Of a stretch of DNA of 64,000 nucleotides, positions 1 through 12,057 are shown piece by piece. The stretch spans positions 1 to 64,000 of the forward strand of contig NW_020312104.1 in assembly GCF_002999335.1 (NCBI RefSeq). The letters are read 5' to 3'. The translations under genes were made by a program, and so were the position numbers. This stretch comes from Cyclospora cayetanensis. Its lineage: Eukaryota; Apicomplexa; Conoidasida; Eucoccidiorida; Eimeriidae. Within the stretch, counting starts at the first letter, position 1; every line of letters begins with the position of its first letter. The notes under the pieces were generated by a model. That model did no database searches. It was not told where the DNA came from and was given only the letters and a program-made list of their open reading frames with translations.

Positions 1-985
1 CACCGCAGGCAGTGGACCTTATACACAGTAGGACTGGAGCTATCAAGCAAAAGGAGGCCGAGTACGGACCACATCGTAAACTCTGCTTTGCCATATAACA
101 CAATCCAACACAAGCCATATGCCATGGCCACTACTGAGCGCCTTCACGTAGTGTCTTGATTGTGTAGCGAAAGGCAATAGACAAGTAGTGTCCGCGCGCC
201 CCCCCGATCGCCTTGAAATTAGGGTGTACCGAGACTCCAATGCTAATTTGAATGCCGCTAGTAGATTTGCGTGCCCATATAGCGCTGCTAATGCGCGCGG
301 CTAAACGCGTGAGGGCTGACACCAACACCTAGAGTCGAATCATAATGCAAACGCTTGATTTGGTATCCAACAACACCCAGGCTGTAGTCTTGAGTTACCT
401 CCGCCCCAATTTACTGCTGAAGTTCAATGAGGCTTGCATGCTCCTATTGGATTTGATGAGAGCATTAATGTTAGATTCTGTACATAATCCCAGGCTTTCC
501 CATAATTCAGGTGTCTGGGAATGTCTAAGAGGCACCCTGTAAGTAGGGCATTTTGGGGCTTACGACATAGCGACATATGCCTAGGCAAAAGTTATTCTTG
601 GATATTCTATATGCACAGCGCGCCCATGCATTCTCTGCAGTAAGATTGTCTGCAGTGTTAGCGCCATGCGCACTGCTTGCATAACAACAGGCTCTAAGCC
701 ACCATTCCTAAATCTTGTACTTTAGCGAATAACTGTTGAGGCTTGGGACGATCACAAAAACTTTCAAGTGGTGGTTGGCAGAATATCAAATGTGACCGTC
801 TACTTTTCAGAAATCATACAGATTGGACTTTGAAGCCGTTGACTTGCTTGGCAGCGCTTGCCATACACATACAGAAGAGGGGCTGTACAGAGACTAAGTT
901 TCGCTTAGTAGTGGCACAAAGAAATAAGAGCGCATCGACCTCACGAGCGTGTTCCTGTCATACAGCCAAACGCTATTCTTGGACC
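1..985. other. no recognisable gene
   Basis: Both strands carry only short ORFs without low-complexity signature, family motif or convincing exon pattern. I see nothing here to annotate. Confidence 0.5.
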
Positions 986-1438
986 TCAATCAATTAGGCC
1001 TAACCCTTCAGGCAGCCTTCGAACACCACGATACCCTCCATGCAAGACTTCGAATTCCACGGATCCTCTCGGCGGGCTAGGTGCCTGAGGCCCACGGGTT
1101 CGAATGGCCTGATCCTCGATGGCAGGCGTTGGCTCCTGCTCGAAGTCGTCGAGAGTGTCAACAAAGAATAGCAATATCGCTGCTCCAACGCCTACTGTAG
1201 ATGCTCGGCTGCATAGCCAGTGCTGCTGCTGCTGCCGCAGGAGAGGACTACCTTTACAGACAGAGCATATCCGTCTGCAGAAGCGGTGGCCATCCCTATG
1301 TACATGTGCATGCATCCAACCATAACCGCTGAAACGAGAGACATTATCAAAGCTCATGGACACACCTGAGGCGACAAATAATAAGCAAAGACTTAAGACG
1401 CTCAACCTACATCTTACTCGTTTTGTTGCCATGAACAT
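986..1438 (-). CDS. small hypothetical secreted-type protein
   Basis: I do not recognise a family. Reading leftward from two closely spaced Met codons (1438 and 1432), the protein opens with a basic cluster (ATKRVRCR) and then a hydrophobic stretch (LSVLSLCLLFVASG), the layout of a signal peptide. A possible 44-nt intron follows at once: donor CAG/GTGTGT just after the hydrophobic core and a pyrimidine-rich acceptor CTCTCGTTTCAG. The unspliced frame stays open to the stop at 986 (about 150 residues), with a short Gln run, a second hydrophobic segment (VGVGAAILLFFV) and an acidic stretch. Splicing changes the frame after the signal peptide, so the mature sequence is uncertain. It could also be a chance ORF. 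Confidence 0.35.
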   Translation of the reverse strand: MFMATKRVRCRLSVLSLCLLFVASGVSMSFDNVSRFSGYGWMHAHVHRDGHRFCRRICSVCKGSPLLRQQQQHWLCSRASTVGVGAAILLFFVDTLDDFEQEPTPAIEDQAIRTRGPQAPSPPRGSVEFEVLHGGYRGVRRLPEGLGLID

Positions 1439-1715
1439 GAAGTGTTTGGATAGATGCAGTGCAGCTCTCAAGTGTACCTTCTAGTGATATTATGTTGTTG
1501 CAACTTTTGGTATTGCGTCTGATCCTGTTCCAGCAATGTAGTCGCTAAAAGCAGCGCCAGGAGCAGCGGTTTGCAAGGCTCATTCTACTCTACCCAAACA
1601 GTAGGTGCAACGGGTACATCAGACTCTGCAGAGAGCGAAAGCAGCACCAGAACGTAGCAATACCAACAGGCTCGAGATGTCTTAGCTTAAATCAGAGCAG
1701 CGGGTCAGCAAAAGG

Positions 1716-2677
1716 ATGGTGCAAAAGCGCCCCTCTGCAAAAACGGCGGCCGCTGCCTCCTCAGGAACTGCTGCCGCCTCACCACCTGCTCATGAGCCGT
1801 CTACCGCAGGAGCATCCCCACAACCACCATCACCGGCACAACAACCGGAGCCGGCCTCTTCAATGGACGAGGAGCAGTGTGTGAAGAGAAGTGTGTCCGA
1901 AGGTAAGGGTGAATGCTGCAATTGCTCGTACTGTGGCTGCTTCTGTTGTACTTCGTTTCAGCTACACAGAAAGGGCTGCAGTGCGTCTGCTGCTGGCTCT
2001 GCAGATGCGCCCTTTGCGCCGCATAAACACCCAAAAAAGCAGCACTGGAGAAAAAAATAGTGCAGCAGCAGCGTCTTGAAAAGCTGCGGCAGCAGCAGGA
2101 TGGCGAACCTATGAGGGATCTTTTTGCTGCTGATGATGTGGTAGAGCTCGTGCTTTCAAAGACTCCTGTGCCCCAGTCTCAAGATAACAAAGGAAAAATG
2201 AGCAGCAAAGGCCTGGGCAACAGCAATCACATCAGTAGTACAGGCAGTGGTGAGCAGAGCTGCAGCAGTGATGATTCCAAGCCGGTAGCATTCCAGAAAA
2301 GGGTGTGTTACGCATTCATATCCTACCCTGTAACCCGGTGCCGATCAAAACAGTCTAGGACCTCCTTGATGCATTGTATGTTTAGCTTTGCGCTGTGGGA
2401 ACGTGTGAGGAGGCAGGTCACCCAAAGCCGCTGCTTTTTAGAAGGCGGGTAGTTGGTTTTTGTGGGCTACACAAAATTCAACCAGAAGACAGGTCCTCCT
2501 GTTATCGGTGCACCGAGGCAGCAGCTGCGCCTTGGTAAAACATCCGTGAAGGCAGTTCAGTGCCGCAACCACAGCATGAAGCAATCAACCATTACTGGTT
2601 TCCTCATCAGGAAGCATGCATTGATGTTGCGCGCTTGGACATTGGGGTCTCGAAGCAAGGGAGAATTGGAGGCTTAA
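1716..2677 (+). CDS. protein with C-terminal PIP-box-like motif, possibly POLD3/Pol32-like
   Basis: Three exons keep phase: 1716-1902, 2061-2302 and 2453-2677, giving about 217 residues. Introns are GT-AG (158 and 150 nt). Exon 1 is an Ala/Pro-rich tail starting MVQKRPSAK. Exon 2 holds a charged helical segment (RLEKLRQQQDGEPMRDLF) and a Ser/Gly-rich linker. Exon 3 carries KQSTITGFLIRK at about residues 186-197, matching the PCNA-interacting pattern Q-x-x-I-x-x-aromatic and, more closely, the C-terminal motif of DNA polymerase delta subunit 3 (SITGFF followed by basic residues). The second aromatic is Leu here and about 20 residues follow the motif, unlike POLD3, where it is terminal. The N-terminal POLD3 winged-helix region is not seen; the frame is open upstream of the ATG only to about 1686, so an earlier exon is possible. 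Seen: motif and phases. Inferred: PCNA binding and the POLD3 relation. Confidence 0.5.
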
Positions 2678-5468
2678 AATTTAAGCTGATGTGTGGGTTC
2701 GAGCGGCCACTGTTTTCTGGCCGCCTCTGCAGATTCTTCGTGCGACTAATGCCCATCTATGTCGACACAGTAGCATTGCCCAGGTAGATCTACAGCACGT
2801 CACCATTAAAGCTCGTCTCACACCTACACGTAGACAGATATAGATGTATATCTGTTATGTGTGCAGTTATTAGAATAGTATGCATCTGTATGCATAATAA
2901 GCTGTCTTCGGTAGCTATACATACATGCTCTATTGCAATGCTGTAAACACATGTGTACCTTACACAAGTGTCTACGAAAGACACCTATGTGTACGCTGAC
3001 ACGTGTAGACATACGTATTGCAGAGCTACGCACAATAAGCCTCCTCATATTGCTGTTAGCAAAAGCTTTCCACTGTTTCCGCTACCTTCAGAAGCATAGG
3101 GCTTCAGTTGCACGCATGCAGACATATGCTTTAGTACCTCACGTCAGCGCTTGCTACTTGGACTGCCACTCCCATATGCAAAACCGGTTTTACGCCAAGC
3201 AGACAAGCCGGTTTCCCATAAGCTACACCGCTTAGGACCCACATTGTAACGCCCTATGTAAGGAATGTCCACATGTAGGCTTGAGTGTAACAAAGCTCAC
3301 TTAGTGATACACCAACGATCTACTTGCTGCCGCAAGACACAGGGAATCAACACACGTAGACACACTAGGAAGGGAGTCTTTTTCTGGTCCTATGCCGGTC
3401 TTATGATGTCCGAGGCTCTGGAATGTGTACTTAAGATCACCGTCTAATACCTTCGTAACAGTAACGCGGCAGAATCAGTCCTCATCTTGGTAAGGTCCAT
3501 ACCCTGTTTCTTGAAGGCGCTAGAGCTCTGATTGTGCAGGAACATTCATCGTTTTGCGCACAGTGAATAAGCAGCTATGGCTAGACACGTTAGCCTTGAT
3601 CATGTTCTACTGCAAAGTAATGAGGCACAGTAACAGGTATCAAAAGTTGCTTGTTACCAACAGCTGGATGCATGCTGAGTATTGTCTGCATGCAACGCAT
3701 GGATAATATGTATATGCATGCAACAATGGGGGACAATGCTTGTGTTAGAGCCAGAGTCCTGTATACTATTGCTTTAACATCTAGACTTTGCTGTCTACGT
3801 GTTCAGCAGCTCTATAAGATGGCATGAACATGATGCCATTTCCTCTGCCACAATCACGCCCACGCTCCTTCCTGTGCCGCGTGTTTAGTCTTTGGCCCGG
3901 GCAAATTTCCCTTGCTTTTACACCCCCTGTTGGTCACTCTTTAACATAGTGATTACTTCATCGCTGAGCGGGTTTTTCTTGAAGTGCTATGCAGATTTCT
4001 GTTTCAGCGCTCACCACATGAGGCGTAAGCCACACCGCACGGCATGACGTCGTAAGCCCCTTTGCAGCACTCGACATCATCGAGCTTGCATATAATTTCG
4101 TCTGATAAGCATGCTATGTGTAGCTGGCCTAGAGCGCTTGCGGTCGTATAGTTGCACCCGAAAGCTGTGTGCAACCCTTCACCTGATATGCTTTTTGCCC
4201 TTGCTCGCCATTTTGTGTCATGAATCAGCACCAGAGTGCCCATATTCATAAACTACTATACAACAAAGAAAGTAACAGCCCTCTCTCTTACAGAGTCCTA
4301 GGCTTTTTCTCATCTCCCTCCCTGAAGCTGTAGGCGCTCCCCAGGGGCGCTGCTTTTCTCATTTCTTCAACAAAGCCATGCCCTATAGCACAAAACTGCA
4401 GCTCGTTTGACCAATAAACACTACCGACGTCTCCAGGCTAAAAACAATTACAGATATGTCGGAATCGCAGCTGATTGATTTTAGAGGGAAGGCGAGTTAC
4501 AATGTTACAAGTGCCTACTCTGCTCTAGAAGGCCCAACGGCAGGGCCCAAAACTTGCATTACTCTACAACCAAATCGAGAACCTGGAAAAAGCCAGCTGC
4601 TGCATAGCCATGAGACCAGTTACATTTCTCAGCTTATTCCGAGTATGTTCCCCCCCAGTCTATCCGAACATTTATCCCCAACGACTATTTCTCATCTTTG
4701 CTAGGATCCCGCTGGCCTTCCCTTTGTTCTACGCACCTGGCAATCTACTAGGAAGAACCGAAGGGCGGTCCCCTCATCGTCTCATAATAACTCCTTTCCA
4801 GTGTCTATATCGTGAGCTGTTGAGACCTCTTAGTTGTTTGCCGGTAGTCTGGTATGGGACGTCTGTGGAAATAAGCCAAGCTACCAAGGTGTCGTAGTGC
4901 TGTGCAGCTCTCCCACATCTAACGTGCTACATCAAAAGTCGCAAAGAACACTAAGCTTGCTTGTGGAACACTGCTTCTGCGTTTCTGAACCTGCGTCAGT
5001 GCCAAGTAGATACAGCAGATCATAAAATAGTACTTAGCTACAGGCCGGCAAAGAGAATTCGTTGGGACAAGTTTCCACGCAGTCTCCTGTTGTCTGGAGT
5101 GTAACCTCTGCCCCCTAACAGTTCATGCTTATCCCATGTTTCTGGTTTTTCCTAGCTGTCGAATACTACACCCCAATTCGGCCCAATCCCTAGTCAACGG
5201 TGCGCCAGCTGGTATATTCACCTCCCTTTGCTGCCCGTCTGTAGTATTAATCGACTTCTATCTATCACCCCGTGCTCGTTGTCTACCCTTCACGTCGAAC
5301 GGATTGTATGCAAGTCGTCAAACAACAAAACTCTTAGTGTACCAGCACGGCTTGTCTCCTACGTGTGCTTCTAACGAAGGGACGCACAACAGAGAACGGC
5401 AAACATAGCCAAAGGGCTTCAAGCTCCAGTGGACGGGAACCTATGCTCGTATATCGGCAAATAACTTG
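2678..5468. other. gene-poor interval between convergent genes
   Basis: No CAG-type repeats and no family match. Between about 2.8 and 3.4 kb the DNA repeats short motifs around ACACGTGTAGACA and CACATGTGT, giving several small palindromes. One Cys-containing minus-strand ORF (4004-4249, 81 codons) ends next to a GTGAGC donor-like site but matches no family I know. The rest shows nothing. Confidence 0.45.
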
Positions 5469-8400
5469 CTATGGCTGCCTGTGCAGAAGCTTGACCCGCT
5501 GCAGAAAAGGCATCACACCATTATCCTTAGGGTTACGCAGCCATCGTCCGCTGCCCGCACGGCTGATCTCGCCGTGGTTGGTGCTGCTGCACATTCCTTT
5601 AAAACCCCCTACTAGGGGCTTGGAGGTTTCCAGTATGAGCTTTTGCAGCACCTGATGTGCCGCTACAGCGCAACGGGCTGCATTTGCGGCGTCGGTTGCA
5701 TGCAGCCTCATAAGGCGCCAACCCAGGAAACGTAGCAACGTCTCCTTGAATAGCGAAGAGCCCAACAGAATCCTGGGAGAGTTGTCCGGTTCGCTACTGC
5801 AACAAGCACGTAAACGCAACACGAATGAGTCTAGAGAGGCAAAAGCAGCAACAGCACCCTCGGTAGTTCGGCCTCACCACTAGCGCAATCATCCTCTGCG
5901 TGGCAAGCACAACCGACAAGCCGGCACGCTATCGGGGCAGCAGGCCAAAGCAATAGTAGCATTAGGAGCGTGTGCGGCTACTACACACCCACCATTCAAC
6001 TAGGAAATGCGACGGTCCATCCACCTCCAACAAAAGGCGTAGCTCTTCCTGCTGCTGTTGCAACTCAGGAGCGGGGAGGGAGGTTATACGGAAATCCACC
6101 GAGAGGCCCTCCAGGGTCCTTGACTCTGCCTCGAAACAGATATTCTGCCTTTGCAGCAAGCCAACTACGTCGCGCTGCACAGGACACCGAAACAGGCTCC
6201 TTGATGTTACTCACCTGACGGTACGGAAAATTCCAGTCGCCGAAGAACTGAAATCGCCTAAACTGTGTCAGCTTGAGCATCGCGAAGAAGAGGTCAAAGC
6301 ACGAAAAGAGGCATACAACAGAGACAAAACCAGATACCTAAACCGAGGTAATCCTCGATTAAATGGCTCAATTCAACTAGAAGAGGAGGCCACACGCATA
6401 CAGAAAAATAAAGATGCTAGTATACGAATAGCGACAGCAAGCCCAACAACAGTGGCAGGAGCAGCAACAGCGCTGCTGACTGCAAACCTGAGGGCGCGAC
6501 TCCGTCGTTGAAGATGAAACATCGCGGAAGGCAGCCCTTGCCGCTTCCCATACCCTTTCTGGCACTACAACATCCCCAGCTGCAATAGCATTAACAGCTG
6601 CAGAGGCGGCTGCAGTTTCACTCTCCGCAAGTAGGGTTGTGGCTCCGCTGTCTCCTGGTGCCTCTGCAGAAAAACGCGGCCTCAGCAGAGGGACCCACTT
6701 ACGCAGAACGGCTGCAGTAAGTACCGCTTGATAGAGCTGCAGAAATAGCACCAGCAGCGGTAGCAGAAGCAGCAAATGCACCTTAACGTTACAGTCACTC
6801 CAATACACGGGGCACACAAGCAAATCGTTCTGCCCTGTGCGAAAATCTGTAACACACAAAAGCGCCTTGCCTGAGGTAGGCCATAAGTCACAACTCTGGG
6901 CGATGGCTCAGCCCAGCGCTGCTGTTGCTGGTGTTGCTGCTGCTGCTGTCGCTGCAGGACGAGAGGCATAAAATCAACAGCCTGTAGGAGATATTCTGTT
7001 GTCTCTAAACCCTGGAACAAACAAACACCGTGGTGTCACCCAAAGTTTGCAGTAAATCCCCAGCACGCGGTATCACGGCCGCAGGATGTTTAGCAGCGAC
7101 AAGTGCATCAGCAATCCCTAAAGCAGCGCGCGAGACTCCTGTAGGCGCACGATAAATACTTGCCTCGAGTGCAAGTGCTGCCTTCCCATTCGTATCACCA
7201 GCTCCCAGATGCCCTTCTCGCAGAGCTTCAGCTGCTGTCTGCAGTGCAGCAGCAGCAGTGACTCGCAGACAGCACGCCAACTGGAAGAGGTCTATGTGTT
7301 GGTGCTGGTGTTGCCGTTGCTCCCAGGACAATTGACGCCTAGCGGGTTCCGTATTTCGAGCCAATGCATCTCGAGTGCCGCTGAGTGGCTCCGGGGGCAG
7401 CTGATGCATCATAATCCGGGCTGTCAGTTCCTTCAAGAATGCGCGCTGCAACCCCATGCAGTGCTCTGTCCATAGCTGCTGCTGCTGCTGCTGTTCCATG
7501 TGGTGAAGTGGAGAGTACAACGCTCCCAAGTCGAAGGCACAGCACATGAGCGACGTGAACTGCTTCCCCGACAGCATGCGTAGCTGTCCATGCACCTGAG
7601 CACCAACAGGCACAGACGCACCATGACCAGTGGCGTATGCTGCTACATTCTTTGGCAGCGAATAGCCTATATGGCACACAAAATGCGAAGAGAAAAAATG
7701 GAGACTTTGCCATGCACAACGCCGAGTACCTGAAGCAGCAGCTGCTGTAGCAGTAGCAAATGAGCAACTCCACTAGCAGACATAACCCACACCACTTGAC
7801 TGATGCACTGTGGGCTAAGCGCAGGTACAAATGTCTGATGGTGCTGAAGATTGAGACGGTTGCGGCACTGCAGCGTGGCCTGTTGCTTCTGCGTTTGCTC
7901 TTTCCGGACTACATCATACACCTGCCGTAACAGCTGAGAGATCAGCAAGGGCCCAGCAGTACCGAGGCCCCTATCAGCACTTCGAAGGACCCCCATCATT
8001 GCAGGAGACCTCGAAGGGTGACTCGCGCGAGTCAGAAGCGCCGCAGAGTGCAGCAGCGACGCAAGTAGACGAATGCAGGAGACAGCCTGCAGCGTAACAC
8101 CGAGGAGTATTCAACATCCCAATATCTAGGCAAAGGCTACAACAGAAACCTGAGCAGCAACAGCAATGAACTACCCGTTCTCACCTGCAGTCGGCTTTCT
8201 GATAGAACCCTGCAACAATCAGCGAGAAGCTGCCCACAGAGATGCCGTACTGCCCTGTCGGCCGCAGTGGCAGCAGCAGGAGTGGAGATAGGAGCTTGAG
8301 TTACGGCCGCATGAGCTCCCACTGTCGCCGGAGGCGCCTCTGGTAAAGCTACGAAAACTTCGCGGTCAGCACATCTCCCTGTGAGGCTCTCATCAATGTC

Positions 8401-11352
8401 CCTGACGCATTCGACAGCTGAACGCTGCTCCTGGCAATGCAAGTCGGTTGATCCCACTGCCGCTGCAATGCAAGGAAGCGCGGGACGTGTTAGCTCGTCT
8501 GCCCGTACTGCCAGGGCATGAAGCGCCATCGCGCCGCTGCTCTGCAGCAACAGAGGATGCTGTTGTTGTTGCGACTGGTATCTAAAGGTTGCTGCCAGTA
8601 CCAGCCACTCTATGGGACCCACCCCTGCACCACCAGCTATACACCTGGCAGCCTCCGAGGTTTCCGTGTCCTTTTCTGTAGCAACAGCCCACACTGGAAG
8701 TGTGGCAGTAGATACACCCGCGCCATCCAAAGCAGGCCGCCCCCAGACCAGGAGACTCCAGATCAGGAGACACTTGTCCACAGGCGCAGCTTGTTGCAGC
8801 TGCCTGGATCCTGCTAGCATCTGCCAAGGTGCAACCTGCTGTTCCCGTTTTTGCTGATGCCGTTTCTGGTGCTCCTGATGCTGCTGAGCTGCCACTGATT
8901 GAAGTAGAACTTGAGCATTCTGAAGCGGCAGGAGGAGACTGGCGGTGGCCGCTTGAAACAGCCGGTTCAGCAGCAGGCGCTGCTTCCACTGCTGCTTAGG
9001 GATACAGTGCGCTGCGGAAGCAGCAGCCCACAGTAGTGCGGCCAAGTCAACTGGGGGAATGTCTGCCACATGAGGTAAGCAGTATGCCGCCGCAGCCTGC
9101 AATACTTTTTGCGCTTCTGAGACAATGGCTGTGTTGCTCGCAATCTCGGCAGCAGGAGCAGTGGGAACAGATACGTCTGCTCCCACTGCCCCTGCTGCAT
9201 ACGACGCAGCTTTGGGATGCAGGATGACCTGGAGCCTCGATGCATCTCGTGCTGCATCTGCAATGTCTCGCCAGCTCGGAGACCCCGAATCACGAGTGAT
9301 TCCCGTGGAAGGAGGCGCGCAAGCGGCGGTGGCTGCTGCTGCTGCAGCTGTGTTAAACTTGGCAGCACAAGAACGCAAAAAAAGGACTAGCAGCTGTCGC
9401 GTTTCAGGGAGGCATGGAGCAGCAGTTGTTGAAAGGGTCCTTTCGCTGTTTTCAGGAGGAGAAACGGCAAATGGTGCTGCTGCTTCAGCAGCAGCAGCGG
9501 GATACTGCGTGTTTTGGAGGCCACTATGGCTGTTCCTGATGCTGGTGCTGCCCTTGCAGCGAGCAAGCTCTAGAACCTCACGCAAGCAAAGCATCACAAA
9601 AGGATCTATGCGACGGCGGTCGCTGACAGTGAATAATTCTTGCTGTGGCCGTTGCTGCTGCTGTTGTCGTGACATGCGCAGTTCACTAGAGGCTTGCAAG
9701 GCGCGTACGAGTGCGGCAAGAAGTCTACAGCTCAGACGGAAACCCAGGATGTCCAGTGCCCCTGTGGGGGACCACTGGGCACTGCTATGCATCTCTGCAT
9801 ACAACGTTGCACGCAGTGCTGCTGCTGTTGCCTCCACTGGAGCGAACACATACGTGTGCAGTCCTTGCTGCACCGCCAAGCCGTCAATAGTGCAGTCGCT
9901 GCTGCCCTGCTCGTGTTCTGACACAGCTCGAGCCACCTCCGCAGCAGCAGCTCTGAAGAGGTGCAACTGAAGAAACTGATGCAGGAGCTCCCTGCATGCA
10001 CGGCTGCAAAGGAAAGCAGCGAGTTGCTTCGTCCCTTCGTGAGCAATGACTTCGACAGGGGCCGCCGCCCCTCCCTTTTTTCCTGTTGTCTGCGCTGTTC
10101 TCGGCGCAGCATTAACTCCTGGAGCTGTCGCCGCTGCTGTTGCAGTAAATCGGGCCTCCCCTGCAGCACGGGGTGTAGTAGCAGAAGCAGCAGCTATAAC
10201 ATCTGCTACGTGGAGTCTCAGTAAGTGCGGATAGGGACAATCGGCAGCGGCTGTTGGTGCTGTCTCTACTGTCTCTACTGCTGCTTGTCCTCCTGTTGGA
10301 GTGGCCGCAGCAGAATTTATTAGCCTCAGCATGGCCGGAAGCAGCAGTGCGTATGCGCGCAGCAGCTCTACGCGTTGGCGCATCTGCCCTTTAGTCTCCC
10401 AAGGAGATTTATTTTCACCCAGGGACACGCCTGGATGGCGGCCACCCATACGTTGAAAGAAAATAGCGGGCAACAGAAAGCCTGCAGGCCGCGGTAGCTG
10501 CGGTAAGCTGCATCCATGAAAAGCCCCTGGCTGCTGCTGATTGCGTTGCTGCACTCCGGTAAGACGCAGTAGAGCGGACACGGCCAAGCGCACATTCTGT
10601 GGAGGCATCTTTGGCTGTAGCAGCAGCTGAAGCAGTAGCGACTGCACATGCGCGTAATTCGAGACTACAGAGTTCTCATTATACGTGCCACTGTCGCTAC
10701 GAAAGGCCCCACCAGATGCCTCACCCGAAACAGCAGCAGCACCAACGGAGGGCCTTGTCGTGCTATGCTGCACCGAGGCTGTCGCTGCAGCAGCTCTAAA
10801 AGAGGAAGTACACCGTCGAAAGGGCTTCCCGTTAGCTGCCATTTCGAGAACCAGCGAAGATGCATACAAGCCACACGCGTTTGTTGCCCTGGCCTCTGCT
10901 CTCTTTGCTATTGCTGCCCTTGCGGCTCCAATTCGTCCAAGTGCGGCCGTCACTCGAGTCGTGGAAAGACGTGGGGTGTATGCAGGGTCAAAGGCAGTAA
11001 GGAAGCCCACCAAATCTGGGCAAGCTTGAGAATTCAAAGGGGCAAGAAGCTGCCGCTGCTGTTTTTGGATAAGTGATACACTTGCAGATGCGAAGCCCCG
11101 AAACTGAGTGCTCAGTTGCACACGGGATGAGCCCACCGAGAAAGAGTCCCCGCGGGAATGGCAGCAGCAACTGCTGCTACTGCTGCTGTACCCGTCGCTG
11201 TGGAAGAAGTCTTTCCCGGCTATACGTCCATTGCCAGCCGCAAGTTGCTGCAGGACCCCTGTCCTAAGAAGAGTTTGATGCGTACGAAGTGGAAGCAGCG
11301 GAAGCAGCAACTGCCTCTTCTGAAGAGAGGCAACATGTACAGGTGCTCTCAT
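5469..11352 (-). CDS. RAP domain-containing protein (organellar RNA-binding type)
   Basis: Eight exons read leftward: 11352-8185, 8086-7730, 7649-7077, 7011-6793, 6736-6488, 6262-6215, 6174-5993 and 5796-5469. All phases agree and total 1707 residues; the exon 3 borders are least certain. The C-terminus is a RAP domain split by an intron: LLLEVDGPSHFLVE at the end of exon 7, then ILLGSSLFKETLLRFLGW in exon 8, the family's VDGPSHF and LLG-x-x-x-x-K-x-x-x-x-x-x-x-GW blocks. Upstream are Leu/Ala-rich helical stretches like the repeat arrays of FASTK/HPR-type proteins, broken by Gln and Ala runs. The N-terminus (MRAPVHVASLQKRQLLLPLL, then more Arg/Leu and no acidic residue for about 45 positions) looks like a mitochondrial presequence. 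RAP proteins are known to be expanded in apicomplexans and tied to mitochondrial or plastid RNA and ribosomes; that role here is inferred. The start lies 705 bp from the divergent XPC start. Confidence 0.88.
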
Positions 11353-12057
11353 CGCTTAGCGGAGTTCCTTATACGGCTGTTGCTGTCTACTTGTAAGTAG
11401 CGCAGAAGGTGTCCGGCACAGGCACACTTGCATATCTGCTGCGCCATCAGCCCGTGCCTGCAACTGGACATCAAGTTCAGCTGACAAAACCTCAAAGTGT
11501 CCACCCGAATCCGCTGGTGCATACGGGCGTCTGTGTGAAGGCAGCGCTACCGATGCTGCACAGACACTTCGATTGCAGCCATGCCCAGCGAATGCAGCGC
11601 ATGGCCGCAGCGGTAGTAAGCTAACTCATGGCATGACTCACTGCTGTTTCTATTTACTCCACACAAAAAGGTTGTTCTGGTGCCACGCGCGCGTGCACTA
11701 GATTCTTAAGGCTCCCCTCTGCGGCAGTAGCTGCGATCTGTAGGCCTCTCCGCTTTGCATGCGCCACCACAGCCGGATGGGCCTCCCTCCCCAAGCAAAA
11801 GCACCACCATCCGGCGTGACAAAATGAGCAACTACATGGTAGCACCCTTTGGAACCCTACGTCTAGGGTGTTGCCGGTGCAGCGCGTACCTCCACAGCGG
11901 CGCAGTCTACAGTGAGGCAAAGGCGATGGTGATCCTCAGCGCTGCGATCTGCTGCTCCGTACAGAAGCACCTGGATTCCTGAGACGATACCAGCAAGTAC
12001 ATCAGAGGTGGAAAGGCTTTCTTACGTGTTATCGATTTACCCGTCGCGCCTCCGGCG
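11353..12057. promoter_or_regulatory. divergent intergenic region between RAP protein and Rad4/XPC genes
   Basis: The 705 bp between two divergent start codons hold no convincing coding frame and few repeats. They must contain the 5' ends of both genes, so a bidirectional promoter is likely. I see no specific element I can name. Confidence 0.4.

Noticed and set aside
1080..1120. GGGTTCGAATGG resembling a tRNA T-arm
   Set aside because: No matching acceptor, D-arm or anticodon stem can be folded around it.
5972..6511. Plus-strand ORF of 179 codons with charged helical segment
   Set aside because: It lies opposite the phase-verified RAP exons and introns and has no family match.
9125..9970. 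Long plus-strand ORF (281 codons) with Ala/Ser runs
   Set aside because: It is antisense to exon 1 of the RAP protein; CAG repeats keep other frames open. No motif of its own.
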